Of a stretch of 64,000 nucleotides of DNA, positions 45,810 to 54,137 are shown piece after piece. The stretch comes from Polyangiaceae bacterium (GTDB lineage Bacteria > Myxococcota_A > Polyangia > Polyangiales > Polyangiaceae), in the NCBI GenBank assembly GCA_020633205.1, contig JACKEB010000010.1, positions 186,001 to 250,000 on the forward strand, read 5' to 3'. The position numbers and the translations under genes were made by a program. Below the pieces are notes generated by a model. It was not told the origin of the DNA. It saw only the letters and a list, made by a program, of their open reading frames with translations, and did not search any database. Every line of letters begins with the position of its first letter. Within the stretch, counting starts at the first letter, position 1.

Positions 45810-46175
45810 GTGGAACGTCGGGACACGTTGTTGTGGCAAGAGGCGGAGCGCCTGGTGGCGGACTACCTTGAGCGCGTTGGGTTTCAGATCGTAGCCACGA
45901 ACCTTCGCGTAGGACGCCTCGAGATCGACATCGTCGCGCGGCGCCGCGAGCTCATCGTCGTGGTTGAGGTTCGCACCCGCGGGGAAACGGCGTGGACTCG
46001 CGCCTTGGCCTCGATTGACTGGAAGAAGCGTGAGCGCGTCCGCAGAGCCGGGCAGCGACTCTGGGGTAGACGCTACCGTATGGATCCAAGCGCAGAGCGC
46101 CTGCGCTTCGACGTCGCGAGCGTTACCTTTGGCGTCGCGGGGGCCCAGATTGAGTATGTCCCTGCGGCGTTCTGA
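45810..46175 (+). CDS. YraN family (UPF0102) nuclease-fold protein
   Basis: GTG 45810 gives 121 residues, the usual YraN length; longer frames would overlap the upstream terminator. The family core is present: QEAERLVADYL, then NLRVGRLEIDIVARRRELIVVVEVRTR, with Glu38, Asp40, Glu53 and Arg55 in the PD-(D/E)xK-like nuclease arrangement. It ends IEYVPAAF. YraN proteins are widely conserved, often near rnhB or dprA, and are thought to act on nucleic acid, though the activity is poorly defined. Here it stands apart from those partners. Confidence 0.88.
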   Translation: MERRDTLLWQEAERLVADYLERVGFQIVATNLRVGRLEIDIVARRRELIVVVEVRTRGETAWTRALASIDWKKRERVRRAGQRLWGRRYRMDPSAERLRFDVASVTFGVAGAQIEYVPAAF

Positions 46176-46183
46176 GGGAGCCC

Positions 46184-46197
46184 CCTCACCCCCAAAA
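46184..46197 (-). repeat. G-rich 15-mer copy
   Basis: The minus strand reads TTTTGGGGGTGAGG, directly upstream of the hairpin at 46202. It lies between the YraN gene and the HAMP gene. Confidence 0.8.
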
Positions 46198-46201
46198 GAA
46201 G

Positions 46202-46236
46202 AAGACCCCGGAGCACTTCGTCGTGTTCCGAGGTCT
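46202..46236 (-). terminator. Likely terminator of the HAMP protein gene
   Basis: On the minus strand AAGACC pairs with GGTCTT and an inner GTGCTCCG-type arm extends the stem with mismatches, followed by CTTCTTTTGGG. It lies 27 bp beyond the stop; the stem is imperfect. Confidence 0.65.
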
Positions 46237-46262
46237 TGAGGTGAGGAGCCTCGGTAGAGCTC

Positions 46263-47024
46263 TCAGCCGAGGGCGTCCTGCATCTCCTTGCGGAGGTCTT
46301 CGAGGGGCTTGAGATCCTCGTCAGAGGCCTTGCCACGCAGGCTTTCGAGCGCCTCATCGAGCATCGCGATCTCCCCCTCTTGCCGCTTGCGCAGGTCGCG
46401 CACCATGTCGGCGAAGGTCTCGAAGAAGTGCACGAGTTCGTCGCCTTTCCGCAGGGCACTGGGGACCTTGAGGTGGCCCTCCCCAACTTCCCGCAGGTGA
46501 CGCTTCATCTTGAAGATCGGGCCCGCCACGCGGTGAGTCACGATGATACCGGCGAGACCGATCAAGAGCACCAGGGCGATCAACACACCACCCAGCGCCC
46601 ACGCCATCGTGCTGCGCTGCTGGGCGAGCTGCGTCGACTGTTCCTTTAGCCGGGACGCTTGCGCTTCAAGGTCCGCCTGCTGCTGATTCAGGCGTTCGTC
46701 TTGCTTCTTTGCATCCTCGTCGAAGGCATCGCGAAGGGCCGGGTTGTCCTTGTAGTCCGGGTCCTTCACGATGTTCATCTTGACGACCTGGCTGACCTTC
46801 TTGCTCTCGTCGACCACGTCGCGCCCGCGCTTGACCACCTCTTCACCGAGGGAAACGCTCTTCTGGCTCTGGCTGATCACCGCGTCGCTGGTGCGCCACA
46901 GGATGATGCCCAGCGCTGCTGATAGCGCGATCGCGATCAGCACCAGATAACCGGTGTATTTCAGCTGGAAATGCGGATCCAGCAGGTAGTTCTTGAAGCT
47001 TCGTTGGTGGCGACCGCCGGACAT
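46263..47024 (-). CDS. Two-helix HAMP protein lacking an output domain
   Basis: The 253-residue protein starts at ATG 47024 behind GAGGAG. A basic N-terminus precedes TM1 (about 23-43). A helical, charged loop of about 95 residues follows, then TM2 (about 141-162) and a HAMP-like region (HRVAGPIFKMKRHLREVGEGHLKVP, a classic P-E-turn pattern). A coiled-coil tail of about 70 residues closes it (EGEIAMLDEALESLRG). No kinase, cyclase or MCP signalling domain follows. Similar short HAMP proteins occur in delta-proteobacteria; they may pair with other histidine kinases or act as membrane adaptors. Its function is unknown. Confidence 0.78.
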   Translation of the reverse strand: MSGGRHQRSFKNYLLDPHFQLKYTGYLVLIAIALSAALGIILWRTSDAVISQSQKSVSLGEEVVKRGRDVVDESKKVSQVVKMNIVKDPDYKDNPALRDAFDEDAKKQDERLNQQQADLEAQASRLKEQSTQLAQQRSTMAWALGGVLIALVLLIGLAGIIVTHRVAGPIFKMKRHLREVGEGHLKVPSALRKGDELVHFFETFADMVRDLRKRQEGEIAMLDEALESLRGKASDEDLKPLEDLRKEMQDALG

Positions 47025-47242
47025 GCTGACTCCTCGTCCCGCTCACATGCGGGCATGGTGAGTACCAAGCTACAACTCGGCAGCGAATAGCGTACGGGTA
47101 GTCCGCCCGAGCGAGCAACTAAGCTTTCGTCAAAGCCGCCCGGGCTCCCGCTCTACACGCCCGCCTCATAGAAGGAGTTGTGTAAGCGTTACAGGGAAAC
47201 CCGATGGCATGCTTCGACGCACCTCCGTGTTTCCACGCGGGG

Positions 47243-48058
47243 CTACTTGAAACGATCCGCGTTGTCCGCGAACTTTTCCGCAGCGCTGCGTCCTGCCTCA
47301 CCCAAGAGTTCTTTTTGGGCTCCCTTGTCGCTCTCCTCGACATCGGGGAAGCCGACAGTGACGCTAAAGCTGCCCTTCAACGCCTTGTTTGGATAGGTGA
47401 AGACGCTAACCGAGAGCTTCACCTTCATGGTCCCGCCTGAGTAGGTGAGCTTCGCCTTGGCCATCAGATAGAAGCCGTCAACGCCCTTGTGCTTGGCCAG
47501 CAGCTTCTTCGCGTCGCTCAGCTTTTCGCCGGACGGCGCGACGGCAAAGCCACTCAACTTGGCGAGCTTTTTGACCAAGCCGCTGCGGACCTCCGTCTCC
47601 ACCAGGTCGTCGGAGACGTCGCTGCTGTTCTTGATTTCGAGGGCTACGTAGAACTTCGTATCCGCGGTGATTTCGCCGCCGCCCTTCTTCAGCGCCTTCT
47701 TGATCTTCTTGATCGACTTCTTGATCACCGACTTCACCGAGGAGGAGCTCTCCTTCTTCAGTCGGTCTTCAAGGCACTCCACGCCACCCTTCTTGAGCTT
47801 GCCCAAGGCAGCTGCCGCCGCCGCTCGGACCGTGGTGTTGTCGTCGTCCAACCCACCACACAGGGGGTCGATGGCACGCTTGTCTTTGGTCGCACCCAGC
47901 GCCAGCGCAGCCTGCGTGCGAACGCGAAAGTCATCGCTTCCCTTCAACTGCTGAGCGAGCCGATCGACCTTGTCTTCGGCAAACGCGTGCGAGCTCGTGG
48001 TCAGCACCAACGAGAGGCACAAGAGCCAAGGCCACACTCGGGCGAACCACGAAGTCAT
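47243..48058 (-). CDS. Secreted HEAT-repeat protein
   Basis: ATG 48058 (GAGGGG just before) gives 271 residues with a signal peptide ending near AFAED. HEAT-like helices follow (about 30-105: TQAALALGATKDKRAIDPL, VRAAAAAALGKL). A Ser/Lys stretch comes next (LKKESSSSVKSVIKKSIKKI). The C-terminal domain of about 130 residues is beta-rich with alternating strands (FYVALEIKNSSDV, GFYLMAKAKLTYS). It should be periplasmic. The second domain is not one I recognise. The neighbours give no clue. GTG 48088 is an alternative start. Confidence 0.7.
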   Translation of the reverse strand: MTSWFARVWPWLLCLSLVLTTSSHAFAEDKVDRLAQQLKGSDDFRVRTQAALALGATKDKRAIDPLCGGLDDDNTTVRAAAAAALGKLKKGGVECLEDRLKKESSSSVKSVIKKSIKKIKKALKKGGGEITADTKFYVALEIKNSSDVSDDLVETEVRSGLVKKLAKLSGFAVAPSGEKLSDAKKLLAKHKGVDGFYLMAKAKLTYSGGTMKVKLSVSVFTYPNKALKGSFSVTVGFPDVEESDKGAQKELLGEAGRSAAEKFADNADRFK

Positions 48059-48411
48059 TCCCCTCGAGAGTATCACGCCACCCCTCACCTTGGATCCTCG
48101 ACATGAGCACGCGTACGCGGCGGCGTTTGACTACTTTTCCGCACCAGCCGCTCAGCCGTCCGCTCCCAGCGGCTGTGTTCCCAACAGCTGTGTTCCCAAT
48201 CACGGCAGAGCAGCGAATGCGCGGAAACGGACCTGGACACGGAGTCGCAGAGTCCTGACATGAATGAGCACGAGCTGGGGAGGGAGTCAGGCATCAGTCG
48301 GACCAGTGGGGAACGCGGCGGCTGGTTCTGGTTGGACGACCCATCCGGTCATGTGTTCAAGGCGAAGCAGTGGATGTGCTTGAGCTCGGCCGCTTTGGTG
48401 TAGGCTGAGTC
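48059..48411. other. Divergent promoter region with a short duplication
   Basis: The 353-base gap has GCTGTGTTCCCAA at 48172-48184 and again at 48187-48199. I see no gene in it. Confidence 0.5.
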
Positions 48412-50193
48412 GTGCACAGCGAGTCCAAAATCCCGGTGACCTCGAGCGTCCAGAGCCGACGTCGGGCGCTCGCTGGCCCACGCAGAGACGTCGTCCTCGC
48501 GTGGTGGCTGGGTGTAGTCACTTGCTTGGTGTGTTGCCTCGCACCCAGGCCTGCACACGCGGTGAAGGTGCGTATCCGTGGGACCGCCTCGCTCGAAGCT
48601 CGGCTGATCCCGACGGAATCTGGCGTTGAACTGAGATCGCGCCTCACTGACGACACGGGCCGACCGATCGGGAAGGCGCATGTCCGCCTGCGGCTGAGCC
48701 CCGCGCAGCCCAAATTACCCGCGGCAACCGTCTGCGGAAACACTCCCCTCACGGCGCTTCATCGTTCCCTCGGCGAGTTCATCCTCGACAGCTCCGCGGA
48801 AGGCACTTTTTGCCTGCGAATTGTCGAGTTGAGTGACGACGCCAAGCTCCAGCTTACCTTCGACGGAGATGCTGACTACGACTCGCTGACCAAGCAAATC
48901 GAGATAGACAAGTCACGCACTCCCCTCGCCCTGCGCTTTCAGCCGATGCCGGCGACGCTGGCGCTCGAGCGCGAACAGCACTCGGTGTGGGTGGCTACCC
49001 GTTCCGACACGGATCTGGGTCTCGAACCTCAAAAAGCACAACTCAATCTTTTCCTCAAGGAATTTTCTGGGGAGGAGAGTCGCCTCGGGCAGGTGACCGT
49101 CAGCGTCGGGCAACGAGCGCAGTTCCTGGTGCCGACGGCGAGCCTAGGAGCGCCCGGTGCGGCTCAACTGATCGCGAGGTTCCCTGGAACGCGCGCGCTA
49201 TCGCCGGCCGAAACCGAAGCGCCAGTCTTGCGCACCACCCAGGTTACGTTGAGCCTCGATGAAGCGCCGACCTCTGACACGGCTCGCGGAAGGCCGCTCG
49301 ATCTGGCAGTCATGTCAACCGTCGGCCCAGTTCCGTCGGGAAGTGTCGAAGCGATCTATGACGGCCGTTCGATTGGTACCACACCCGTTCGGGATGGGCG
49401 TGCCTCCTTGGTGCTAGAGCTCGAGGGAGACGGAGGACCGGCACACTTGACGCTGCGGTTCCTGCCAAGCTCACCCGCGTGGGTCTCCTCGGGGAACCTC
49501 GAAATCGAGGTCCCTGTGCCTCCGCCGAGTCCCTGGGGGCGCATCGCGCTGATCACTGGCGCGCTGTTGATCACGGCTTGGCTGGTTCGCGCCTGGTATC
49601 GCCCCGGGCGCCATGAGACGAAGGAAACGGACGAGCGCAGGAGTATTCCGAGCGGCAAACCAGCGGTGGAGTTGCTTGAGCCTGCGGGGGCAGACGGGGG
49701 CTGGAGGGGCCGCGTCAGCGACGCGCACGAGGGGACGCCTGTCTCTGGAGCGACCATCACGTTGCTGATCCCGGCGTTCTCCTCTGACGGCGTGGCCGCA
49801 CGCGCCACCACGGGTACAGACGGTCGCTTCGAATTGCAGCATGTGGACTTCGCCACGGCCGAAGGTTCGCGATTCAGAATCGAAGCGCCATGGCACAGCA
49901 CCCTCGAGCGTCCGGTGCCCCGACCCGGGGCGATCGCGATTTCGATGGTCTCTCGAAGAAGGGCCTTGCTCGATCGTTTGGTGCAATGGACGGGACGCAA
50001 GGGACGGCCCTGGTCGTCGGATGGAGGTGCGACGCCAGGTCACGTGGCGAGTGTGGCGAAATCGAAGGGCCAAGCGGATGTCGCCGAGTGGGCCGCGGAG
50101 ATCGAACGAGCCGCCTATGGGCCGATCGCGCCCGACGCTGACGCCGAACAGCGCATCGGCGAGCAGCAGCCCGGGCGTGCCGAAGCCGATTAG
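48412..50193 (+). CDS. Secreted protein with TM helix and cytoplasmic carboxypeptidase-regulatory-like domain
   Basis: The 593-residue protein starts at GTG 48412. A signal peptide ends near AHAVK (51). An Ig-like beta domain with GRPIGKAHVRLRL and further beta segments covers about 52-370, then a membrane helix (about 378-395, IALITGALLITAWLV). A C-terminal segment contains a CarboxypepD_reg-type fold (about 435-510, GTPVSGATITLLIP; GRFELQHVDF), followed by a basic, unstructured tail. By the positive-inside rule the C-terminal domain would be cytoplasmic, which is unusual for this domain family. Function unknown. Confidence 0.65.
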   Translation: MHSESKIPVTSSVQSRRRALAGPRRDVVLAWWLGVVTCLVCCLAPRPAHAVKVRIRGTASLEARLIPTESGVELRSRLTDDTGRPIGKAHVRLRLSPAQPKLPAATVCGNTPLTALHRSLGEFILDSSAEGTFCLRIVELSDDAKLQLTFDGDADYDSLTKQIEIDKSRTPLALRFQPMPATLALEREQHSVWVATRSDTDLGLEPQKAQLNLFLKEFSGEESRLGQVTVSVGQRAQFLVPTASLGAPGAAQLIARFPGTRALSPAETEAPVLRTTQVTLSLDEAPTSDTARGRPLDLAVMSTVGPVPSGSVEAIYDGRSIGTTPVRDGRASLVLELEGDGGPAHLTLRFLPSSPAWVSSGNLEIEVPVPPPSPWGRIALITGALLITAWLVRAWYRPGRHETKETDERRSIPSGKPAVELLEPAGADGGWRGRVSDAHEGTPVSGATITLLIPAFSSDGVAARATTGTDGRFELQHVDFATAEGSRFRIEAPWHSTLERPVPRPGAIAISMVSRRRALLDRLVQWTGRKGRPWSSDGGATPGHVASVAKSKGQADVAEWAAEIERAAYGPIAPDADAEQRIGEQQPGRAEAD

Positions 50194-50344
50194 AGCCGCT
50201 CTTAGCGGTAATGAGCCGATAGAAAGCGGCGAAAGCGCCAGTTTGGCTTGCAGTCGTTGACGCCTCTGAACGCCGCTCCCTATAGTCCGCGGCGCCAGCG
50301 AATTCGGGACCCTCCGGTCTCGGACCATCGCCCGCTGAAAGCCA

Positions 50345-51586
50345 ATGATCTACGTCATTATCGCAGTCGTCATCATTGCCGTCGTCGCCTTCTTCTTGAT
50401 GAACAAGAAGGGCGAGCCGCAGGTTCCCGCGGCCCCGCAGCCACAGAAGCTGCCGGAGAAGGCACCCACCAAGTCGAAGCCTGCCGCGAAGGCCAAGCCT
50501 CCGGAGCCGGAGGACGACGAGGACGACGAAGAAGAAGAGGCTCCTCCCCCGAAGGCGAAGGCCGAAGCGCCGAAGCCCGAGCCCGAACCAGAACCTGAGC
50601 CGGAAGAGGAGGAACCCGTTGCTAGCGGCGATGGGCGTCCTTCCCTCACCTCGCGCCACGATATCAAGAGCCTCCGCAAGGGTCTCGCCAAGAGCCGTGA
50701 GAGCGAAGGTTTCTTCGGCCGGCTGAAGTCCCTCGTCACTGGGCGCAAGGAAATCGATGCGTCGATCGCCGAGGAAATCGAAGAAATCCTGCTGACGAGC
50801 GACGTCGGTGTGAAGACCACCGAGGCGTTACTCGAACGCATCAAGGATGGGCTGTCCAAGGGCGAGCTGAAGGACCCAGATGCGGTCTGGGACGCACTCC
50901 GCACGGAAGCGCTGCAGATCCTCGAGGCGGGTGACCCCGGCGCGTTCAAGATGATCGGGGCGCCAACGGTGGTGCTGCTGGTCGGCGTGAACGGCGCGGG
51001 AAAGACCACGACCATTGGTAAGCTCGCTACCCGGCTCTCGGCCGAGGGCAAGACGTGCGTGCTGGCGGCGGGAGACACGTTCCGCGCGGCGGCGGTGCAG
51101 CAGCTGATCGTCTGGGGTCAGCGCGTCGGTTGCGAAGTCGTCCGCGGGAAGGACGGCGCCGACCCAGGCAGCGTGATCTTCGACGCCGTGGAGAAGGCGA
51201 AAGAGCTGGGGGCGGACATCGTGCTCGCTGACACCGCTGGACGCCTCCACACCAAGACCAACCTGATGGTTGAGATGAAGAAGATCGCCAAGACAGCAGC
51301 AAAGGCCCTGGACGGCGCACCTCATGAGGTGCTGCTGGTGCTCGACTCGACGAACGGGCAGAACGCCCTCGCCCAGGCAAAAGAGTTCAAAGAAGCGCTG
51401 GACTTGACCGGTCTAGTTCTGACTAAACTCGACGGAACCGCCAAAGGCGGGATGATCTTGGGCATCTGCGACGAACTGAAGTTGCCGGTGCGTTTCGTTG
51501 GGCTCGGTGAACGACCTGACGACCTTCATGACTTTGTCCCTGCGGACTTCGTAGAAGCCCTGCTTGGCAGGGAGGAATCGAACTGA
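50345..51586 (+). CDS. ftsY: Signal recognition particle receptor FtsY
   Basis: FtsY is the GTPase that docks SRP-ribosome complexes at the membrane. The 413-residue form has an N-terminal membrane helix (2-19, IIAVVIIAVVAFFLM), an acidic linker rich in Glu/Pro (about 25-95), the N domain (about 100-190) and the G domain. The G domain shows GVNGAGKTTT (G1), DTAGRLHTK (G3) and TKLDGTAKGG (G4), and ends GLGERPDDLHDF. E. coli FtsY has no membrane helix but a longer acidic A domain; a TM-anchored form occurs in other bacteria. It begins 151 bp after the previous gene, so it may be cotranscribed. Confidence 0.97.
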   Translation: MIYVIIAVVIIAVVAFFLMNKKGEPQVPAAPQPQKLPEKAPTKSKPAAKAKPPEPEDDEDDEEEEAPPPKAKAEAPKPEPEPEPEPEEEEPVASGDGRPSLTSRHDIKSLRKGLAKSRESEGFFGRLKSLVTGRKEIDASIAEEIEEILLTSDVGVKTTEALLERIKDGLSKGELKDPDAVWDALRTEALQILEAGDPGAFKMIGAPTVVLLVGVNGAGKTTTIGKLATRLSAEGKTCVLAAGDTFRAAAVQQLIVWGQRVGCEVVRGKDGADPGSVIFDAVEKAKELGADIVLADTAGRLHTKTNLMVEMKKIAKTAAKALDGAPHEVLLVLDSTNGQNALAQAKEFKEALDLTGLVLTKLDGTAKGGMILGICDELKLPVRFVGLGERPDDLHDFVPADFVEALLGREESN

Positions 51587-52112
51587 TCGCTTCCCAGGCG
51601 TCTCGGTGCGGTTCTCTGAACGAGACAACTAGTCCCCCAACCCCAGAAGCCGGCGGTCCACTGCGTCGTCAGTCCGTGCCTAATGGCTTCCGTTCCTCGA
51701 ATTTCCGCGCGCTACCCGAGCGGAAAGTTGGCTCTTCGAGGAACGCAATGTTCAGGACGCCGCTAATCGGCGCCATCCCTGAAGACTGGGAAGCTTCAGG
51801 ATCTTCACGGAAATGAAACGAGCGTCGGCGATTCGGCGCGGAAACCAACAGACAGCTTGGGTCACCTCAGAGACCATCGGTTCAGCACAAGGTAAGTACG
51901 GCGGGTTGGTGCACCGCGGAAGCGATCCACCAACACTGTCAACCGACACCCTGGGCTGAGTTTTAGTGTGGATTCAACTTGGATATTGATCGCGCGAAAT
52001 CCTGCGTGATATAGTCGCCCGGCACTTGCGACTGGCGGATTTCGTCAATCTTTTCACGCAGTTGCGCGACTTCAGTAGCGATGGTCCCTGAGGAGAGCGG
52101 AAGAGGCATCGG
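51587..52112. other. Intergenic region with a long inverted repeat
   Basis: The 526 bases between ftsY and the outer-membrane gene hold the nested inverted repeat at 51691-51745. A frame runs on the minus strand across the region but has no family features. The promoter of the barrel operon must lie in the last 200 bases. Confidence 0.55.
51691..51745. other. Nested inverted repeat, possible structured RNA
   Basis: CGTTCCTCGAA (51691-51701) pairs perfectly with TTCGAGGAACG (51735-51745). Directly inside, TTTCCGC (51702-51708) pairs with GCGGAAA (51720-51726). The two stems give 18 bp with an asymmetric bulge of 8 bases on the 3' arm. There is no T-run on either side. Confidence 0.75.
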
Positions 52113-53093
52113 ATGAAAAAACGTCCCATCGGGCTCCTCGTAGCAGCGGCGCTCTGCTTGTGTCCGGCCGGCGCATTCGCCCAGAAAAAGGGCGATGCGG
52201 AGGCTGCGGCACCCGCAGACGGGGAGGAAGCCGCCGCTGGCGAAGGAGAAGGCGGCGAGGCAGCTGAGGGTGAAGGCGAAGTCCCTGAAGGCGAATTGCC
52301 TGAGGGGGAGGTTCCCGGCGGCGACATCGGCGGCGAGGGACTGGGAGACATCTGCGAGATCGATCCCGCTGCCTGCCCCAAGCTCGACTTCGACAAGGAA
52401 GCAGCCAAGGATCTGAACGAACAGATCTACGCCGTGCAGCAGCTTTACGCGCTGCGCGTGCGACGTGTCGAGCTCCAGCCCTACTGGGCGACGAGCTTGA
52501 ACGATCAGTTCGTAAACCACCCTGGCCCGGGCCTGGCGCTCAACTACTACATCACCAACGTGCTCGCGGTCGGAGCCAACTTCAACTACTACCGACCCTT
52601 CAACGCTGACAGCTCGTTCAACGCCCAGGTGCGTCGCGCTGCTCGCGTTGGTGTGCCGCTGAGTGAGTACGACTGGGGTGCGGCGCTGAACTTCACGTAC
52701 GTGCCTGCGTACGGCAAGTTCGCCGGCTTCGGTGACTTCATCTTCCACTACGACGCGTACGTGGTGGGCGGTGTGGGAGCCATCAGCACCCGACCCATCC
52801 CGGTTATCGACCCGGACAACCGAACGTTCGATTTCGAACCCAAGTTGGCGTTCAACGCCGGCATCGGTTTCCGCGTGTTCTTCACTCGTTGGTTCGCGGC
52901 CATCCTGGAGGTGCGCGACTACATCTTCAGCGATCGCTTGGAGAACGACGACACGTCCGTGTTGGCGGCTCCGAACGACCCGCTCAACAAGGACAACTGG
53001 TACGGCGACAACTCGCTGACCAACGCTGTTCAGGCCCAGCTAGGGGTTGCCATTTTCTTGCCGTTCTCCTTCGAGTACCGGCTGCCGAAGTAG
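52113..53093 (+). CDS. Outer-membrane beta-barrel (OMP_myx_plus type), possible GltA/GltB
   Basis: The 326-residue protein has a signal peptide ending AFAQ (24). An extreme acidic region follows (about 28-75), with EGE repeats such as EGEVPEGELPEGEVPGG, then a short Cys pair (DICEIDPAACPKL) and a coiled segment. The barrel has strands such as ELQPYWATSLN, GLALNYYITNVLAVGANF and GIGFRVFFTRWFAAILEVRDYIF, and the end VAIFLPFSFEYRLPK is typical of a terminal strand. This layout matches the myxobacterial outer-membrane barrels to which GltA and GltB belong. It sits 15 bp before a second barrel in a two-gene operon. The GltA/GltB link is inferred from type and pairing, not from adjacency to the Glt block. 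Confidence 0.72.
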   Translation: MKKRPIGLLVAAALCLCPAGAFAQKKGDAEAAAPADGEEAAAGEGEGGEAAEGEGEVPEGELPEGEVPGGDIGGEGLGDICEIDPAACPKLDFDKEAAKDLNEQIYAVQQLYALRVRRVELQPYWATSLNDQFVNHPGPGLALNYYITNVLAVGANFNYYRPFNADSSFNAQVRRAARVGVPLSEYDWGAALNFTYVPAYGKFAGFGDFIFHYDAYVVGGVGAISTRPIPVIDPDNRTFDFEPKLAFNAGIGFRVFFTRWFAAILEVRDYIFSDRLENDDTSVLAAPNDPLNKDNWYGDNSLTNAVQAQLGVAIFLPFSFEYRLPK

Positions 53094-53108
53094 TCGAGGT
53101 CTGCACCC

Positions 53109-54029
53109 ATGCGAAAGACGACGAAGAAAACGATGCGCCGGCTACTCGTAGGTTTGACGGCCGGCCTCGCCCTCGCGGCGGTGGGCGAGCAGACTGCTAG
53201 CGCCCAGGAAATTCTGCTGACTGGTCCGCTCGCGGGCGCTCCTGCCGTGCGGAAACTGCGACTGTACCGTGAAGGTCGTATCGAGGTGGCCCCGGCCATC
53301 TCCTTTACGCTCCTCGACGAGTACCAGCGCACGATGCTCTTCGGGGCGCGCATCAACTACAACTTCACCGACTGGCTCGCGCTAGGCGTGTGGGGTGGGT
53401 TTGGTGGCCTCAAGCTCAACACCGGGCTGACGGATCGCGTCCAGGACGTGAACGCCGAGCGTCGCACTCAAGAGCAGGCACGAACCGACGCGGGCCTCGG
53501 TCCGTCGGTCAGCCGGCGCCTGACGGCGACCAATATGGGGCCGAAGTTCGAAGACCAGATCGGCACCATCGACTGGATCGCCGCTCCCCAGATCACTGCG
53601 GTTCCCTTCCGCGGTAAGCTGGCGCTGTTCCAGAACATCTACCTCGACACGGACCTGTACTTCTTCGCTGGCCCCGCCTTCATCGGGGTGAGCGAACGCA
53701 AGGAGTGCGATCCCGACGCAGGAACGCCGTGCCAGGGAAGCAACCTGGACGACAAGACGCCTTATGAGCGTGAGAGCCGAGTGGCGATCGCACCGACCTT
53801 CGGTCTGGGCTTCACGTTCTACGTCAACAAGTGGAACGCAATCGGGTTCGAGTGGCGTGGTATTCCCTTCGCTCGTAACACCGGTGGCTTCGACAACCAC
53901 GGCGGTGGTCCGGACTCGAAGTTCCCCGATCAGAAGGTCAACGCGGACGATCGCGACTTCAAGTTCAACCAGATGCTGACCCTCAGCTACAACTTCTACT
54001 TCCCGCAGCAGTACCGCGTCAGCGAGTAG
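53109..54029 (+). CDS. Outer-membrane beta-barrel, partner of the previous gene
   Basis: The 306-residue protein has a signal peptide ending TASAQE (about 33). A barrel of the same group follows: RIEVAPAISFTLLDEYQRTMLFGARINYNFTDW in strands, FFAGPAFIGVSERK with a CDPDAGTPC loop, and IAPTFGLGFTFYVNKW; it ends MLTLSYNFYFPQQYRVSE. It follows the first barrel after 15 bp, so both are made together. In M. xanthus gltA and gltB are adjacent genes in the Glt cluster; here this pair stands 8 kb away from the GltC-like gene in opposite orientation. The relation is plausible and needs a phylogeny to decide against other OMP_myx proteins. Confidence 0.72.
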   Translation: MRKTTKKTMRRLLVGLTAGLALAAVGEQTASAQEILLTGPLAGAPAVRKLRLYREGRIEVAPAISFTLLDEYQRTMLFGARINYNFTDWLALGVWGGFGGLKLNTGLTDRVQDVNAERRTQEQARTDAGLGPSVSRRLTATNMGPKFEDQIGTIDWIAAPQITAVPFRGKLALFQNIYLDTDLYFFAGPAFIGVSERKECDPDAGTPCQGSNLDDKTPYERESRVAIAPTFGLGFTFYVNKWNAIGFEWRGIPFARNTGGFDNHGGGPDSKFPDQKVNADDRDFKFNQMLTLSYNFYFPQQYRVSE

Positions 54030-54054
54030 CCCGGCGGCGTAGAACAACGCACCA

Positions 54055-54081
54055 AGCGCCCTTGGCTTTGCCAAGGGCGCT
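54055..54081 (+). terminator. Terminator after the barrel operon
   Basis: AGCGCCCTTGGC (54055-54066) pairs with GCCAAGGGCGCT (54070-54081) around TTT, followed by CGTGTTTTGTGCGCC. Confidence 0.9.
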
Positions 54082-54137
54082 CGTGTTTTGTGCGCCCACC
54101 ATTCGTGCGCGATGTCCCAGAACGCGCTTGGCGGCAG

